A program made the position numbers and the translations under genes. Shown piece by piece: positions 44,265-53,667 of a DNA stretch of 64,000 nt (position 1 is its first letter; each line of letters begins with the position of its first letter). This DNA comes from Mycobacterium paraterrae (lineage in GTDB: Bacteria > Actinomycetota > Actinomycetes > Mycobacteriales > Mycobacteriaceae), in contig NZ_CP092488.2 of NCBI RefSeq assembly GCF_022430545.2, forward strand, positions 558,001 through 622,000. The letters are read 5' to 3'. Under the pieces are notes generated by a model. The model searched no databases. It saw only the letters and a program-made list of their open reading frames with translations, and was not told where the DNA came from.

Positions 44265-45116
44265 CTAATCGTTCTGCAGATAGCTCAGCAGACGCAGAAT
44301 CTCGATGTACAGCCAGACCAGCGTCACCGTCAGGCCCAGCGCGATGCCCCAGGCCGCCTTCTCCGGCGCACCGGCGCGGATCATCTGGTCGGCCGCGTCG
44401 AAGTCGATCAGGAAGCTGAACGCCGCCAGACCGATGCAGACCAGCGAGAAGATGATGGCCAGCGTGCCGCCGCTGCGCAGCCCGAGGCCCGCGCCGTGGT
44501 TGACCCCGAACATGCCGAGTACCAGGTTGCCCAGCATCAAGGCCAGTACACCGAACATGCCGGCCACCATCATGCGAGTGAACTTGGGCGTGACCCGGAT
44601 GGCGCCGGTCTTGTAGACGACAAGCATCCCGATGAACACACCGAGCGTGCCCATGATGGCCTGGCCGATCATGGCTCCGGCGCTGGTGTTCGACACCGTG
44701 AAGTTGGCCAGCACGAACGAGATCGCTCCGAGGAACAGGCCCTCCAGTGCGGCGTAGGTCAGCACCAGCGCCGGGCTGTCCTGCTTGCGGGCGAACGTCG
44801 CGATCATCACGACGGCCAGACCACCGAACGCGCCGACCATGCTGAACATGCCGGCCAGCGCCTGGTTGGCCTCCACCATGAAGTAGGAGACGACCGCGAC
44901 CGCCGACAGCACCGCAAGGGTGATTCCGGTCTTGGTGACGACGTCGTCGATGGTCAGCGGACGAGAAACACCGGCCCGCTGGTCGACGTACGGAGCATAG
45001 GGGTCAGCCTGATGGACTGACTGGGTAGCGGCGCCCGCGACGCCACCACCGAACTGCGCGTATCCGCCACGCTGCTTGGGCAGCGAGCGAAATACCGGGT
45101 TACTGGTCTCCCGCAC
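44265..45116 (-). CDS. Bax inhibitor-1/YccA family membrane protein
   Basis: 283 residues. A soluble N-terminus (NPVFRSLPKQRGGYAQFGG) precedes seven membrane helices from about residue 65 and a short charged tail. Family features include PALVLTYAALEGLFLGAIS and the C-terminal IDFDAADQMI with conserved acidic residues, WLYIEILRLLSYL. The GTG at 45116 has AGAGGAA upstream; the longer frame is not supported. It matches the Rv1072-type protein. Bacterial members are linked to calcium leak or membrane protein quality control. Confidence 0.86.
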   Translation of the reverse strand: MRETSNPVFRSLPKQRGGYAQFGGGVAGAATQSVHQADPYAPYVDQRAGVSRPLTIDDVVTKTGITLAVLSAVAVVSYFMVEANQALAGMFSMVGAFGGLAVVMIATFARKQDSPALVLTYAALEGLFLGAISFVLANFTVSNTSAGAMIGQAIMGTLGVFIGMLVVYKTGAIRVTPKFTRMMVAGMFGVLALMLGNLVLGMFGVNHGAGLGLRSGGTLAIIFSLVCIGLAAFSFLIDFDAADQMIRAGAPEKAAWGIALGLTVTLVWLYIEILRLLSYLQND

Positions 45117-45351
45117 CGTCGGTTCCTCTCGTGAGCTGTGACTTCGAGTCGTGGGACAACTGATCAACGAACGGTAGTCCAGCCGGGTTCCCAGCGAAAG
45201 CTTTCTGGCACCAAATATGCGGCCGGTACTACTACCACCAAACCTTACCCGCGGGCATGGTCGCGTCGGCAACGCTCTAGATTGCCTACCAGGCCCCGAG
45301 CGGCACTCGACCAGGGATTCACAGAAAATTCATCGACGGGAGACTGCGCGC

Positions 45352-46389
45352 GTGACGGACGAAGCCGACGACATCCTCAGCCATGTCGACAATGGCATCG
45401 GCTATCTGACCCTGAACCGGCCCAAGGCGATCAACTCGCTCAACCAGAGCATGGTGACGCACCTGCGCAGGGTGTTGACGGAATGGGAGCAGAGCTCCGA
45501 CGTCGCGGCGGTGGTGCTTTCCGGTGCCGGCGAGCGCGGCCTGTGCGCCGGCGGCGACGTGGTGGCGATCTATCACAGCGCCCGCGCGGACGGCGCCGAG
45601 GCGCGCACGTTCTGGTACGACGAATATCTGCTGAACGGCCACATTGGCCGGTTCCCGAAGCCCTACGTCTCGCTGATGGACGGCATCGTGATGGGCGGCG
45701 GCGTCGGGGTCGGCGCCCACGCCAATACCCGGGTGGTGACAGACACGTCGAAGGTGGCGATGCCCGAGGTCGGCATCGGCTTCATTCCCGACGTCGGCGG
45801 CGCCTACCTGCTGTCACGCGCGCCCGGATCGCTGGGTCTGCATGCGGCGCTGACCGGCGCGCCGTTCACCGGCGCCGACGCGATCGTGCTCGGTTTCGCC
45901 GATCACTTCGTGCCGCACGACAAGCTGGACGCCCTGCGCCAATCGATCGCCGATGTCGGTGTGGGCCAGGCGATCGCCACCCACGCGGTCGAGCCGCCGC
46001 CCAGTGAGCTTGTTGCGCAACGTGATTGGATCGACGAATGTTACGCCGGTGACACCGTCGCCGACATCGTGGCCCGCCTGCGCAGCCACGGCGCCGGACC
46101 CGCCAACGATGCCGCGGACGTCATCGAGACGCGATCTCCCATCGCCCTGTCGGTGACGCTGGAGGCGGTCCGCCGGGCAGCCAAGCTCGACACCTTGGAA
46201 GACGTTCTCGCGCAGGATTATCGAGTGTCGTCGGCGTCGCTGCGCTCACACGATCTCGTCGAGGGCATCCGCGCCCAACTGGTCGACAAAGACCGCAACC
46301 CCAAGTGGTCGCCGGCATCACTGACCGAGGTCAGCGCGGCCGATGTCGAGGCGTATTTCGCCCCCGTCGACGACGAATTGACGTTCTAG
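45352..46389 (+). CDS. echA9: Enoyl-CoA hydratase/3-hydroxyisobutyryl-CoA hydrolase family protein
   Basis: 345 residues of the crotonase fold. [17 protein letters not shown] forms the oxyanion hole, [17 protein letters not shown] and [18 protein letters not shown] carry the acidic residue. The long C-terminal part (about 230-345, with [23 protein letters not shown]) is diagnostic for hydroxyisobutyryl-CoA hydrolases (valine degradation) rather than simple hydratases. The GTG at 45352 gives the EchA9 length. The next gene, echA8, starts ten bases later. Confidence 0.88.
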   Translation: MTDEADDILSHVDNGIGYLTLNRPKAINSLNQSMVTHLRRVLTEWEQSSDVAAVVLSGAGERGLCAGGDVVAIYHSARADGAEARTFWYDEYLLNGHIGRFPKPYVSLMDGIVMGGGVGVGAHANTRVVTDTSKVAMPEVGIGFIPDVGGAYLLSRAPGSLGLHAALTGAPFTGADAIVLGFADHFVPHDKLDALRQSIADVGVGQAIATHAVEPPPSELVAQRDWIDECYAGDTVADIVARLRSHGAGPANDAADVIETRSPIALSVTLEAVRRAAKLDTLEDVLAQDYRVSSASLRSHDLVEGIRAQLVDKDRNPKWSPASLTEVSAADVEAYFAPVDDELTF

Positions 46390-46399
46390 AAAGGCAGCG

Positions 46400-47179
46400 A
46401 TGACCAACACCTACGAGACAATCCTGGTCGAGCGCGAAGACCGCGTCGGCATCATCACGTTGAACCGGCCAAAGGCGCTGAACGCACTCAACAGTCAGGT
46501 GATGAACGAGGTCACCACCGCGGCAGCCGATTTCGACAACGACTCCGGGATCGGCGCGATCATCATCACCGGCTCGGAGAAGGCGTTCGCCGCGGGTGCC
46601 GACATCAAGGAGATGTCCAGCCTGACGTTTTCTGAGGTGTTCGACGCCGACTTCTTCGCCCCCTGGGCCAAGCTCGCCGCAGTGCGCACACCGACGATCG
46701 CCGCCGTTGCCGGCTATGCACTCGGCGGCGGTTGCGAACTGGCGATGATGTGTGACGTGCTGATCGCCGCCGACACGGCCAAATTCGGCCAACCCGAGAT
46801 CAAGCTGGGTGTCCTGCCGGGTATGGGCGGCTCGCAGCGGCTGACTCGCGCGGTCGGCAAGGCCAAGGCCATGGACCTGATCTTGACCGGGCGCAACATG
46901 AACGCCGACGAGGCCGAGCGCAGCGGCTTGGTGTCGCGGGTGGTTCCCGCCGCGGATTTGCTGACCGAGGCCAAGGCCGTCGCCACCACCATTTCGCAGA
47001 TGTCGCGGTCGGCGTCCCGCATGGCCAAGGAAGCCGTCAACCGCGCCTTCGAATCGACGCTGGCCGAAGGACTGCTCTACGAGCGCCGGCTGTTCCACTC
47101 GGCTTTCGCGACCGAAGACCAGTCCGAGGGCATGGCCGCGTTCGTCGAGAAGCGACCGCCGAACTTCAGCCACCGCTGA
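46400..47179 (+). CDS. echA8: Enoyl-CoA hydratase
   Basis: 259-residue crotonase: hydrates trans-2-enoyl-CoA in beta-oxidation. [10 protein letters not shown] provides the oxyanion hole, [14 protein letters not shown] the first catalytic Glu and [20 protein letters not shown] the second. AAGGCAG precedes the ATG. Genes echA9, echA8 and the membrane hydrolase that follows lie close together on one strand and probably form an operon, as in Rv1071c-Rv1069c. Confidence 0.94.
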   Translation: MTNTYETILVEREDRVGIITLNRPKALNALNSQVMNEVTTAAADFDNDSGIGAIIITGSEKAFAAGADIKEMSSLTFSEVFDADFFAPWAKLAAVRTPTIAAVAGYALGGGCELAMMCDVLIAADTAKFGQPEIKLGVLPGMGGSQRLTRAVGKAKAMDLILTGRNMNADEAERSGLVSRVVPAADLLTEAKAVATTISQMSRSASRMAKEAVNRAFESTLAEGLLYERRLFHSAFATEDQSEGMAAFVEKRPPNFSHR

Positions 47180-47184
47180 GGGTC

Positions 47185-48849
47185 GTGGTGACCGCGTCGG
47201 CGCCGCCGCGCAGGAAAGCCTGGTGGGTTCGGCACTACACGTTCACCGGCACCGCTGCCGGCTTGGTGTTCGTCTGGTTTTCGATGACGCCATCGCTGTT
47301 GCCGCGCGGTCCGCTGTTCCAGGGTCTGGTGAGCGGTATCGCCGGCGCGTCCGGTTACGGCATTGGGGTTTTCGCGGTATGGCTGGTCCGGTTCATGCGA
47401 TCCGAGGACTCCAGTCCGCCCGCGCCGCGGGCCGCCTGGCTGCTGTTGATCGGCCTCGGTGCGGTCGGCATGATCGGAATGATCGTGTGGTTCCACGTCT
47501 GGCAGGACCGGGTGCGCAACCTGATGGGCGTCAAGCACCTGACGTGGCTGGACTATCCGTTGACGGCCGCGCTGTCGTTGATCGTGCTGTTCGGCGTGGT
47601 GGAAACCGGGCAGCTGATCCGTGGGCTAGTGCATTTTCTCGACTTACGGCTGGATCGCTTTGCGCCGCCGCGGGTTTCGGCCGTGATCGTGGTGACGCTG
47701 CTGCTGGTGCTGACCACCGCGGTGCTCAACGGCGTGGTGGTGAAGTTCGCGATGCGCACCATGAACAGCACCTTCGCGGCGGTCAACGAGAAAGAGGACC
47801 CCGACAGCGCGGCGCCCCGCACGCCGTTGCGATCCGGTGGGCCGCAGTCGCTGGTCAAGTGGCAGTCGTTGGGACACCAAGGGCGCATCTTCGTCCGGGG
47901 CGGACCCAGCGTCACGCAGCTCAGCGCATTCAACGGCGCCCCCGCGGTCGAACCGATTCGTGCCTACGCCGGCCTGGATTCCGCCGACGGCATCACCGCG
48001 GCCGCCGAACTGGCCGCACGAGACCTGCAGCGCGCGGGCGGATTACAGCGTGCCGTCATCGCCGTCGGGACCACGACGGGCACCGGCTGGATCAACGAGG
48101 CCGAAGCCGACGCGCTGGAATACATGTACAACGGCAACACCGCAGTGGTGAGCATGCAGTACTCGTTTCTGCCCAGCTGGTTGTCGTTCCTGGTGGACAA
48201 GGAAAACGCGCGCCACGCGGGTCAGGCGTTGTTCGAGGCCGTCGACCGACTGGTTCGCGCCCTGCCGGAGGGCCAGCGCCCCAAGCTGGTGGTGTTCGGA
48301 GAAAGCCTGGGCTCGTTCGGCGGCGAAGCGCCGTTCCTGAGCCTGAACAACGTGCTGGCCCGGTCCGACGGTGCGCTGTTCTCGGGACCGACGTTTCAGA
48401 ACACCATCTGGACAGCCCTGACCGCGACCCGCGACCGCGGCTCGCCGGAGTGGCTGCCGATCTACGACCACGGCGATTTCGTCCGCTTCGTGGCCCGGCC
48501 GAGTGATCTCAATCGCCCTGCCTCGCAATGGAAGACGCCGCGAGTCGTGTATCTGCAGCACGCCTCCGATCCCATTGCCTGGTGGCATCCCGGACTGCTA
48601 TTCAGCAAGCCGGCCTGGTTGAGCGAGAAGCGCGGTTACGACGTCCTTCCCGAGACGACGTGGATCCCGGTGGTGACGTTCCTTCAGGTCTCGGCCGACA
48701 TGGCGGTCGCCACCGACGTACCGCAGGGGCACGGCCACGTCTACGTCGCCGACGCTGCTAACGGTTGGGCCGCGGTGCTGCAGCCGCCGGGGTGGACAGC
48801 GGAGAAGACCGCCCGGCTGCGCCCGCTGCTACATGCCAGCGACAGCTAA
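47185..48849 (+). CDS. Membrane-bound alpha/beta-hydrolase (Rv1069c-like)
   Basis: 554 residues. Four membrane helices lie in the N-terminal part (about 18-38, 45-65, 83-105, 125-150), with one more near 165-188. A hydrolase-like domain (about 220-550) has the nucleophile Ser in VVFGESLGSFGGEAPF, VVYLQHASDPIAWWHP and a likely His in VPQGHGHVY. This matches the Abhydrolase_9 family, whose substrate is unknown. Tandem GTG codons at 47185 and 47188 are candidate starts, six bases after the echA8 stop. Confidence 0.83.
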   Translation: MVTASAPPRRKAWWVRHYTFTGTAAGLVFVWFSMTPSLLPRGPLFQGLVSGIAGASGYGIGVFAVWLVRFMRSEDSSPPAPRAAWLLLIGLGAVGMIGMIVWFHVWQDRVRNLMGVKHLTWLDYPLTAALSLIVLFGVVETGQLIRGLVHFLDLRLDRFAPPRVSAVIVVTLLLVLTTAVLNGVVVKFAMRTMNSTFAAVNEKEDPDSAAPRTPLRSGGPQSLVKWQSLGHQGRIFVRGGPSVTQLSAFNGAPAVEPIRAYAGLDSADGITAAAELAARDLQRAGGLQRAVIAVGTTTGTGWINEAEADALEYMYNGNTAVVSMQYSFLPSWLSFLVDKENARHAGQALFEAVDRLVRALPEGQRPKLVVFGESLGSFGGEAPFLSLNNVLARSDGALFSGPTFQNTIWTALTATRDRGSPEWLPIYDHGDFVRFVARPSDLNRPASQWKTPRVVYLQHASDPIAWWHPGLLFSKPAWLSEKRGYDVLPETTWIPVVTFLQVSADMAVATDVPQGHGHVYVADAANGWAAVLQPPGWTAEKTARLRPLLHASDS

Positions 48850-48952
48850 CTCCAGGTGAACGGAAGCTGTAAGTTTGCCGCCCTGCTAGTACGCCCAGCA
48901 ATCAAGTGGCACTATTCGCAGTATTCGCGTATCCCCCTGGAGGGAGAGGTCC

Positions 48953-49222
48953 ATGGCCTGGACATTCGCCAAGATCGCGGCGGCCGGAGCACTTACTGCA
49001 CTGCCTTTCGCCACGGCAGGCGTTCCGGCTTACGCCGCTGAGAATCCCGGCAACGCACCGATCGTGCTACCCGCGCCGCTGCCGGCCGATCCGGCACCCG
49101 ACCCGGCGCCGCCGAACGTGCCGAGCCACCATGGCGAGTACTACAGCACGAACGACTACAACGACTGGAACAACTGGTACAACAGCGGCGCCGACGGTGG
49201 CGGCGGCGGTGGCGGCGGTTAA
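48953..49222 (+). CDS. Small secreted low-complexity protein
   Basis: 89 residues. A signal peptide (MAWTFAKIAAAGALTALPFA, cleavage near VPAYA-AEN) precedes a Pro/Ala/Asp stretch, a Tyr/Asn/Trp-rich segment (YYSTNDYNDWNNWYN) and a final run of eight glycines. GGAGGGAGAGG provides a strong ribosome site. No domain is recognised. The stop overlaps the convergent rhodanese stop by four bases. Confidence 0.68.
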   Translation: MAWTFAKIAAAGALTALPFATAGVPAYAAENPGNAPIVLPAPLPADPAPDPAPPNVPSHHGEYYSTNDYNDWNNWYNSGADGGGGGGGG

Positions 49223-49605
49223 ACCGAACTGAACACCCCGGCGGCCACCAATGCGTGGTAGCCGCCGACGACGTCTGTCGCGCGATGCAGGCCGAGGTCC
49301 TGCAGGGCTGCCGCGGCGAGGCTCGACGTGTAACCCTCCGAGCACAACACCACCCATTCGACGTCGTCGCTGATCGCTTGCGGCAGACGGGCGTCGCTGG
49401 TCGGATCGCAACGCCACTCCAGGACATTGCGCTCGATGACCAGCGCATTCAGGCTGTCAGGAACCTCGCCCTCGTGTTTCCGCTGAGCCTGCGGCCGGAT
49501 GTCGACGAGCAACGCGCCGCGATTCAACGCGGCCGGCACCTCGTCTGGGGCTATGCGGCGCAAGCGTTTACGCGCCGACTCCAGGACACGGTCGATTCGG
49601 CTCAT
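49219..49605 (-). CDS. Rhodanese-like domain protein
   Basis: 128 residues forming one rhodanese domain. RGALLVDIRPQAQRKHEGEVP is the CH2A-like start, and the active-site loop is LCSEGYTSS with Cys88. Sulfurtransferase activity or sulfide handling is likely. The upstream cysteine dioxygenase-like gene overlaps it by one base (TAATG), so the pair may act in succession on cysteine sulfur. Confidence 0.85.
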   Translation of the reverse strand: MSRIDRVLESARKRLRRIAPDEVPAALNRGALLVDIRPQAQRKHEGEVPDSLNALVIERNVLEWRCDPTSDARLPQAISDDVEWVVLCSEGYTSSLAAAALQDLGLHRATDVVGGYHALVAAGVFSSV

Positions 49606-50189
49606 TACTTCTCCGGCTGATCGGTCAATTCAGTTCGCTTGCGGCGCAACCGATGCTGATCGGTCACCTCGTAGTACGACATCACCGTCAGCGGCGGCGA
49701 GTACGCGTGCACGCTCAGCGCCGGTTCAGGCGGGACGGACAGCGACGACGCGGACACGGGCGAGCGGGTCGGCGCCCACACCACATCGTGCACCCAACCT
49801 AGCGGGAAGGCGGCCTGATCCCCCGCCGAGAGCCGACGGCAACGCAATTGCTCGCCGTCCCAACGTAATTCGTCCAGGGATCCGGATAGCAATGTCACGG
49901 CACCGAGCGATCCGCCGTGGTCGTGCAGCTCGGTGCGATGCCCCGGCACCCAGCTGATCAGCCAGACATCGACTTCGTCGTCGCCGTGCAATCGGACGAA
50001 CCAACGGTCGTCGGTCGGCACTCCGCCCGGCGGGACGATGTGGTCGTAGCTGCCGCTGAGTACGTCGTCGGCGGTCCGGTCGGTGATGTGCAGCAGGTCG
50101 GCCAGCCGCAACCGGGTCGGGCCGGGAACGGCCCGCGGGCGGGCCGGACGGGTCAGGACAGGGGCAGCGGTGAGATGTGCAGAAACCAT
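49605..50189 (-). CDS. Cysteine dioxygenase-like cupin protein
   Basis: 194 residues. The cupin has metal ligands His89 and His91 in TELHDHGGSLGAV and a third near His134 (LGWVHDVV). This corresponds to the cysteine dioxygenase type I family, which oxidises cysteine to its sulfinate with Fe(II). The pairing with a rhodanese gene supports a thiol/sulfur role. The ATG at 50189 was chosen because it starts the only segment resembling the family; the upstream frame is low complexity. Confidence 0.8.
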   Translation of the reverse strand: MVSAHLTAAPVLTRPARPRAVPGPTRLRLADLLHITDRTADDVLSGSYDHIVPPGGVPTDDRWFVRLHGDDEVDVWLISWVPGHRTELHDHGGSLGAVTLLSGSLDELRWDGEQLRCRRLSAGDQAAFPLGWVHDVVWAPTRSPVSASSLSVPPEPALSVHAYSPPLTVMSYYEVTDQHRLRRKRTELTDQPEK

Positions 50190-50323
50190 GTGGAGCAACT
50201 CCAGAGCGGACGGGCGTATGCGGGAAGAGGGCGGCCGGTTAGGGCCGACAACACTCGCGCCTACCACACCCCAGAACGGGGATTCGCTGCGTCACGGCCG
50301 CCAGTGTTGCATAGATTGACCGG

Positions 50324-50749
50324 ATGGGGTGTCGAGCAACCACTCCCGCGACGCGCGGCACGATCGCCGTTCTGACCGCCGCGTGGATGATTTCCGGATG
50401 TTCGACGGGCGGCCCGACACCAGCGCCGGGAACATCAGCGCACTCCACCTCCCGACCGGCGCCGGCCAACCGCCCCGGGGTCTCGTCCAGCGGAGTCACC
50501 ACCCGCGTCGACGCGCCGGCCCAGTCGACGGAGGAAGAGTACTTCCAGGCCTGTCACGCTGCGAAAACGTGGATGCAGGATCAATCGGGTGATCCTGCGA
50601 CCCGTGTCGAGCGTTATCTGGGGGCGTTGCAGGTTCCCGGGTTCGCGGGGCCGGGGACTTGGAACGTCGAGTGGTCCCGGCTGAGCGCCGCCCGGCAGGC
50701 GGCGGTTATCGTCGCGGCCCGGGCCGCCAGTTCCGACGAGTGCGGCTGA
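50324..50749 (+). CDS. lpqV: Lipoprotein LpqV
   Basis: 141 residues. A signal peptide with lipobox MISGC (Cys26) is followed by a Pro/Ser/Thr linker, then a conserved domain with GVTTRVDAPAQSTEEEYFQACHAAKTWM and a C-terminal RQAAVIVAARAASSDECG. These segments are the ones I recall for LpqV (Rv1064c). Two Cys in the mature domain may pair. The protein should be anchored on the outer face of the cell membrane. Function unknown. Confidence 0.85.
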   Translation: MGCRATTPATRGTIAVLTAAWMISGCSTGGPTPAPGTSAHSTSRPAPANRPGVSSSGVTTRVDAPAQSTEEEYFQACHAAKTWMQDQSGDPATRVERYLGALQVPGFAGPGTWNVEWSRLSAARQAAVIVAARAASSDECG

Positions 50750-51050
50750 CGGGTGCCGATCGAATCACGTTGGTTAAAAAGACTCCGACATTCACGGCAT
50801 TCTGCGACCGGACGCTCGCATAGTCCCGGCGTCACTCAGCACGTATTCATCATTTTCTTTCACGGCCCCTATGCTCAGGCGACAAATGACTCAGTTTCGG
50901 CATTATCACGGCCGATTCGCAGCCTTTTTCCATAATTGAGGCGCACAATTCTGCGCGTCATTTGTGACGACAATTACGCAGCCATATGGAACTCGTAAAA
51001 ATGACTTTGGGAGATTTACATCCGACGAGTTCGGCAATTAACTTCGAGGC
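50750..51050. other. AT-rich intergenic region
   Basis: About 300 bases with unusually many A/T runs for this genome (AAAAAGACT, TTTTTCCATAATTGAG, GTAAAAATGACTTTGGG). ACAAATGAC (50882-50890) has its complement GTCATTTGT at 50957-50965, too far apart to form a simple hairpin. No ORF is supported. It probably holds the promoter for the methyltransferase at 51051. Confidence 0.5.
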
Positions 51051-51734
51051 ATGCCAACTTTCAACGTCAATACCGTCGACTGGGATGAGCTCTACAACGG
51101 GACCGCCTCCTACGCGCCCGGGAATCCCGGCTGGAACATCGGCCAACTACAGCCTGAACTTGCCGCTTTGGAGCGTCAGGGACGTTTTCGCAGTCCCATC
51201 CTCGACAGCGGCTGCGGTGTGGGAGCCACGACCTTGGCCCTGGCCGAAAAGGGATACGAGGCGGTTGGCCTCGACATTTCCGGCAGCGCCATCGAACAAG
51301 CCATCAAGGCGGCTGCCGAGCGAAATCTCGACGTCACCTTCACCACCGCAGACCTAGCCACGACTACCGGGTACGACGACCATTTCCACACCGTTGTCGA
51401 CGGGCTGGTATTTCACTGCTTGCCAGAGAACTTACGGGACGGCTATGTCGCATCGTGTGCACGCGCGTTGCGATCCGGCGGAAGGTTCTTCGCGTTGGTG
51501 TTCTCCGCAGACGCGTTCCCGCCGAACGCCGACTTCGGACCCCGTCCGTTCAGCGAGGCGCAGCTGCGCGAGATCGTCGGCAGACACCTGGTCGTCGATG
51601 AAGTAAGGCCCGCGCGCGCGTGGGTCAACGTGCCCGCCGCCCTTCCCGACGGTTTCGAGTACCGCAACGTCACCATCGGATCGGATGGTCGCGCGCAACT
51701 GCCGTCGTTCCTGGTCAGCGCACACAAAGCCTGA
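51051..51734 (+). CDS. Class I SAM-dependent methyltransferase
   Basis: 227 residues. The SAM site is LDSGCGVGATTLAL (about 51-64), acidic strand end GLDISGSAIEQA, then FHTVVDGLVFHCLPE. Related to the thiopurine/tellurite-resistance type of small methyltransferases that begin WDELYNG. Substrate unknown. The start lies just downstream of an AT-rich region and a weak ribosome site. Confidence 0.8.
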   Translation: MPTFNVNTVDWDELYNGTASYAPGNPGWNIGQLQPELAALERQGRFRSPILDSGCGVGATTLALAEKGYEAVGLDISGSAIEQAIKAAAERNLDVTFTTADLATTTGYDDHFHTVVDGLVFHCLPENLRDGYVASCARALRSGGRFFALVFSADAFPPNADFGPRPFSEAQLREIVGRHLVVDEVRPARAWVNVPAALPDGFEYRNVTIGSDGRAQLPSFLVSAHKA

Positions 51735-51784
51735 TCGACCCGGCCCCCGCCGTCGACCGGCGGCCGCGCGGGAACAATAGGGCT

Positions 51785-52801
51785 ATGACCGACTCAGACA
51801 TCACGCCCGAGCCGGGACCTGGACTTCTCGACGCGCCAAGGCCCCGCGTCGCGTTGGCACTCGGTAGCGGCGGTGCTCGCGGCTACGCCCACATCGGGGT
51901 GATCGACGAACTGCACGACCGCGGCTACCAAATCGTCGGAGTGGCCGGCTCGTCGATGGGCGCACTGGTCGGCGGCTTGCAGGCGGCCGACCGACTCGAC
52001 GAGTTTGCCGAATGGGCGAGCTCGTTGACCCAGCGTGCCATCCTGCGGCTGCTGGATCCGACGCTGACCGCGGCCGGCGTCCTGCGCGCCGAGAAGATCC
52101 TGGACGCGGTGCGAGACATCCTCGGCGACGTCTGCATCGAAGAACTGCCGATCCCCTACACCGCGGTAGCCACGGACCTGCTGGCCGGTAAGTCGGTGTG
52201 GTTGCAGCGCGGACCGGTCGACGAGGCGATCCGGGCTTCGATCGCCATTCCAGGGGTCATCTCGCCGCATGCCCTCGACGGGCGGCTGCTGGCCGACGGC
52301 GGGATCCTCGATCCGTTGCCGATGGCGCCGATCGCCGCCGTGAACGCCGACCTGACCATTGCGGTGAGCCTGTCGGGTAGCGAGTCCGGCGATGAGCCCG
52401 AGCCCGAGCCGCGGTCCTCGGGCGAATGGCTGAACCGGGTGCTGACCAGCACCTCGGCCCTATTCGACTCGCCGACCGCGAGGTCGGTGCTGAGCCGATT
52501 CGGCGCCTCGAGTCCCGACGACGGCGACGCGGCCGACGAACCGGCCTCCGACTACTCCGCCGACGCGCCCGAGGTGCCGAAGTTGGGCAGCTTCGAAGTG
52601 ATGAACCGGACGATCGACATCGCCCAGGCGGCGCTGGCCCGCCACACGCTGGCCGCCTACCCGCCGGATCTGCTGATCGAGGTTCCACGCTCGGCCTGTC
52701 GGAGCCTGGAATTCCATCGGGCCGCTGAAGTGATCGAAGTCGGTCGCGCGCTGGCATCGTCGGCGCTGGACACCGCCGACCTGTCGCGCCCGGTCACCTG
52801 A
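51785..52801 (+). CDS. Patatin-like phospholipase (Rv1063c-like)
   Basis: 338 residues. Oxyanion motif GSGGARGYAHIGV, catalytic Ser57 in GSSMG, and Asp171 in DGGILDPLP form the patatin Ser-Asp dyad. An acidic linker (about 200-270) precedes a C-terminal helical part. It is likely a cytosolic or membrane-associated acyl hydrolase. The ATG at 51785 precedes a Pro-rich start. It converges on a second patatin gene 11 bases away, matching Rv1063c/Rv1062. Confidence 0.87.
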   Translation: MTDSDITPEPGPGLLDAPRPRVALALGSGGARGYAHIGVIDELHDRGYQIVGVAGSSMGALVGGLQAADRLDEFAEWASSLTQRAILRLLDPTLTAAGVLRAEKILDAVRDILGDVCIEELPIPYTAVATDLLAGKSVWLQRGPVDEAIRASIAIPGVISPHALDGRLLADGGILDPLPMAPIAAVNADLTIAVSLSGSESGDEPEPEPRSSGEWLNRVLTSTSALFDSPTARSVLSRFGASSPDDGDAADEPASDYSADAPEVPKLGSFEVMNRTIDIAQAALARHTLAAYPPDLLIEVPRSACRSLEFHRAAEVIEVGRALASSALDTADLSRPVT

Positions 52802-52812
52802 GACCCAGGAAC

Positions 52813-53667
52813 TTACCCCTCGAGGAATTGGGCGACCGTGGCAGCGACCCGGCGCCCCTGCGCCCGTCCCGCCCGTGCGCTCGGCGCGCGGCAGCGCGGG
52901 TCCAGCGGGTTCGGCCCGAACGCGGCCAGGGACTCGTCGTCGGCGAAGATCGCGAACGCCGCTCCCCCGAAGCCGTCGATTTCGGCTGCCGCTCCCGCGC
53001 CGAACGCCGACGGGGTGTCTTTTCCGGACGGCACCAAAACGACTGCCGCGGCGGTGCTTTCGACGAGATCTAAGTTGATCAGGCTACCGACACCACCGTC
53101 GATGTAATGCCGATTGGCGATCGTCACCGGCGGCCAGGCGCCCGGTACCGCGCAACTGGCGGCCACCGCGTCCACCAACTCCACACCGGAGTCACGGTCG
53201 AAGACGACCAGTTCGCCGGTGCATGCGTCGATAGCGGTGATGCGCAGCGCCCGGTCGGGCCACGCGTGGGACGGCAAACGGTGCGCGATCACCGCTCGCC
53301 GGACCGGCTCGGTGACGGTGTTGGCGGCCAGTGCAACACCCCCGATGCGCTGGCGACGCTGGGTCAGCGTGGCGTCCGGATCGGACAGCGCGGCCAGGAA
53401 AAGCTCGGCGATGGCATCGATCTCGACATCCGGGTCGATCTCGGCCGATTCCTGGCTGACCTGCCGCTCGAACAGCTCCGCCAGGCTCGAGTCGCTGCCG
53501 AGTTGCGCGGCGACGGTCGAACCGGCCGACGTGCCGAGCAGCACGTCGGAGTTCCGCAAGGCGTCCGCGGCGGCTGGATTCTCGTCGGCAATGCCCGCGA
53601 GAATCCCGGTCTCCCAGGCGATTCCGGCGACACCACCGCCGCCGAGTACGAGTGCGCGGGTGGTCAT
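52813..53667 (-). CDS. Patatin-like phospholipase (Rv1062-like)
   Basis: 284 residues with LGGGGVAGIAWETGIL (oxyanion), LLGTSAGSTVAA (Ser47) and YIDGGVGSLINLD (catalytic Asp). It is the second patatin here but differs from the first in motif sequence and lacks the acidic linker. It overlaps the start of Rv1062 with the stop of the class II amidotransferase gene (ATGA), so the pair is co-translated. Confidence 0.85.
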   Translation of the reverse strand: MTTRALVLGGGGVAGIAWETGILAGIADENPAAADALRNSDVLLGTSAGSTVAAQLGSDSSLAELFERQVSQESAEIDPDVEIDAIAELFLAALSDPDATLTQRRQRIGGVALAANTVTEPVRRAVIAHRLPSHAWPDRALRITAIDACTGELVVFDRDSGVELVDAVAASCAVPGAWPPVTIANRHYIDGGVGSLINLDLVESTAAAVVLVPSGKDTPSAFGAGAAAEIDGFGGAAFAIFADDESLAAFGPNPLDPRCRAPSARAGRAQGRRVAATVAQFLEG

